Assembly: GCA_947852905.1 (NCBI GenBank)
Contig: CANTVF010000002.1
Coordinates: forward strand, 248,001 to 312,000
From: an uncultured Tidjanibacter sp.
GTDB taxonomy: Bacteria > Bacteroidota > Bacteroidia > Bacteroidales > Rikenellaceae
DNA length: 64,000 nt
Direction: 5' to 3'
Numbering within the stretch: position 1 is the first letter of the stretch; each line of letters opens with the position of its first letter. This document shows, piece after piece, positions 62,197-64,000 of this stretch. The position numbers and the translations under genes are program-made. The notes under the pieces are model-generated. The model saw only the letters and a list, made by a program, of their open reading frames with translations, did no database searches and was not told the DNA's origin.

Positions 62197-63303
62197 ATGA
62201 AACCGGATCTGAATACCGTAACCGACAAAGTTCGCAGCGGCGTGCGCATATCGCCCGCAGAAGCCGAAACGCTCTGGCGTGAAGCCCCGCTGTCGCTTCT
62301 TGGCAGCCTCGCCTGCGAAATAAAACGCCGTAAAAGCGGCGATGCGGTATATTATAACCGCAATTTCCACATAGAGCCTACGAATATATGTATCTTCCGC
62401 TGCCGCTTCTGTTCCTATCGCCGTCTTGCCGGGGAGCCGGGAGCGTGGAACTACTCTCTGGAAGAGATAGAAAACCTTGCGCGTGCACGCAAAGGCAGCG
62501 ACGTAACGGAGGTGCATATAGTAGGCGGCGTACACCCCGACCACGATCTGGACTACTACATAGAGATGATACGCCGCGTCAAGGCCATACTGCCCGAAGT
62601 CACCGTCAAGGCGTTCACCGCTATAGAACTCGCATACATGATCGAAAAAGCCGGCATCGGCTTCGACGAAGGACTCCGCAGGCTCAAGGATGCCGGGATG
62701 GCGGCCATTCCTGGCGGAGGCGCGGAAATCTTCGACGAGGAACTGCGTGCGCGGATATGTCCCGAAAAGGGCGATTCCCGGACGTGGCTCGCTCTGCATC
62801 GCGCCGCACACGGCATAGGTCTCAAGACGAACGCCACGATGCTGTACGGCCATGTAGAGACCGTTTCACAGCGCATAGACCACCTCGACAGACTGCGCCG
62901 CCTACAGGACGAGACGGGAGGTTTCGATGCCTTTATACCTCTTAAATTCCGCAGGGCCGGAAACCTGCTCGGCGAAGGACTCGAAGAAGTTCCGGTAACG
63001 GAAGACATGCGCACGCTCGCCATGTCACGGATATATCTCGACAACTTCCCGCACATAAAGGCCTACTGGGTAATGTACGGCAAACAGACGGCCGAGATGG
63101 CTCTCACGTTCGGCGCCGACGACATAGACGGTACAATAGACGACACGACCAAGATATACTCCATGGCCGGCGCAGAAGACAAACCCCGCCTCACGGTAGA
63201 CGAAATCGAAACCATGGCCGCCTCAGCAGGCCTGCGCGCCGTCGAAAGGGATACTTTTTACAACGAAATACGCCGCATTCCGGATACGGAACAAGGCCGA
63301 TAA
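62197..63303 (+). CDS. mqnE: Aminofutalosine synthase MqnE (radical SAM, futalosine menaquinone pathway)
   Basis: HIEPTNICIFRCRFCSYRR radical-SAM motif; HIVGGVHPDHDLDYY; GGGAEIFDEELR; start 62146 also possible. Confidence 0.92.
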   Translation: MKPDLNTVTDKVRSGVRISPAEAETLWREAPLSLLGSLACEIKRRKSGDAVYYNRNFHIEPTNICIFRCRFCSYRRLAGEPGAWNYSLEEIENLARARKGSDVTEVHIVGGVHPDHDLDYYIEMIRRVKAILPEVTVKAFTAIELAYMIEKAGIGFDEGLRRLKDAGMAAIPGGGAEIFDEELRARICPEKGDSRTWLALHRAAHGIGLKTNATMLYGHVETVSQRIDHLDRLRRLQDETGGFDAFIPLKFRRAGNLLGEGLEEVPVTEDMRTLAMSRIYLDNFPHIKAYWVMYGKQTAEMALTFGADDIDGTIDDTTKIYSMAGAEDKPRLTVDEIETMAASAGLRAVERDTFYNEIRRIPDTEQGR

Positions 63304-63315
63304 AACATAGCCGAC

Positions 63316-64000
63316 ATGGACAAAAACTCCCGAAACCAGCAGGGATGGCTGAAACGCATCTGGCACAATTATGTAGTACGCAACATAATCCTCGCCGTCA
63401 GCCTCGTCATAATAGTGGTATTCCTGACCTCGCTGTTGCTCAATTTGTTCACCCGCCACAACAAATACACGGAGGTACCCGATTTCTCCGGCATTACCAT
63501 AACCGAGGCGAAACGACTCGCCTCACACGACGATCTGCGCATAGAGATCAACGACTCGCTATTCGTAGCCATACTCGACCCCGGCGTCATACTCGAACAG
63601 CGGCCGACGGCAGGAACCAAAGTAAAACCGGGGCGTAGGATATACGTTACGGTAAATTCTTCGGAGGAGAAAACAGCCCAAGTACCCTATGTAGCCGGAT
63701 ATTCGCTCAGGCAGGCCAAGAACATTCTCGAAACAGCCGGATTCGGAATCGAGAAACTCGTATACGTAAACGACATAGCCACCAATAATGTACTCGACGA
63801 ACGCGTAGGCGCACAAACGGTAACAGCCACCTCTACGGTAGAGGCACGTATAGGCAGCGGAGTGACGCTGACCGTAGGCCGCGCCCCCGATGCGGAACTC
63901 GTCGCCGTGCCGCGCATAGTAGGTCTTCCGCTGCGGGAGGCTCGCAGCCGCATATGGGAAGCCGGACTCAACATAAAAGGAGTCGAACAGGACGCCGACA
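63316..64000 (+). CDS. PASTA domain-containing protein (truncated by window edge)
   Basis: MDKNSRNQQGWLKRIWHNYVVRNIILAVSLVIIVVFLTSLLLNLF TM then PASTA repeats (EVPDFSGITITEAKRLA, VPYVAGYSLRQAKNILETAGF, VPRIVGLPLREARSRIWEAGL). Confidence 0.93.
   Translation, partial: MDKNSRNQQGWLKRIWHNYVVRNIILAVSLVIIVVFLTSLLLNLFTRHNKYTEVPDFSGITITEAKRLASHDDLRIEINDSLFVAILDPGVILEQRPTAGTKVKPGRRIYVTVNSSEEKTAQVPYVAGYSLRQAKNILETAGFGIEKLVYVNDIATNNVLDERVGAQTVTATSTVEARIGSGVTLTVGRAPDAELVAVPRIVGLPLREARSRIWEAGLNIKGVEQDAD

Overview
This 64-kb chromosomal window comes from a Bacteroidota/Bacteroidales genome. It looks Alistipes/Rikenellaceae-like, which is inferred from TAnnTTTG promoter boxes, PorX, the DUF4834/DUF4293/DUF4199 families, and the rnG/HU/AURKAIP1-like and rny-6S-zapA gene orders. 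Most of it is dense housekeeping sequence, largely on the minus strand: mnmA, a Cus-type metal efflux operon, gap, an Mla-type ABC pair, rny, zapA, rimO, ftsY, a SurA/PpiD-type PPIase, lptC, coaX, mfd, rne/rng, HU, porX, tsaE, gcvT, gdhA, MATE and MFS efflux pumps, an ECF sigma factor, rsmG, rpmH and mqnE. Three short genes missing from the ORF track were found by reading the sequence: rubredoxin, bL34 (rpmH), and a 30-aa AURKAIP1/COX24-like basic protein. A rod-shaped RNA between rny and zapA is a strong 6S RNA (ssrS) candidate. The one clear accessory region is about 20.7-30.1 kb, next to tRNA-Val. It holds a two-gene RHS/YD-repeat system whose C-terminal tip carries a zincin-like HEYGH...ExxAN motif. 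Downstream is an AT-rich array of small secreted or lipoprotein genes, which are candidate immunity genes. Each is followed by its own bidirectional terminator. One is intact, one appears frameshifted, and one is a clearly decayed paralogue with in-frame stops running into tRNA-Val. This array is the most interesting part of the window. Other observations include a thioredoxin/beta-barrel fusion, a 75-bp degenerate tandem repeat, and several structured intergenic regions. No CRISPR array, transposase or prophage was seen.
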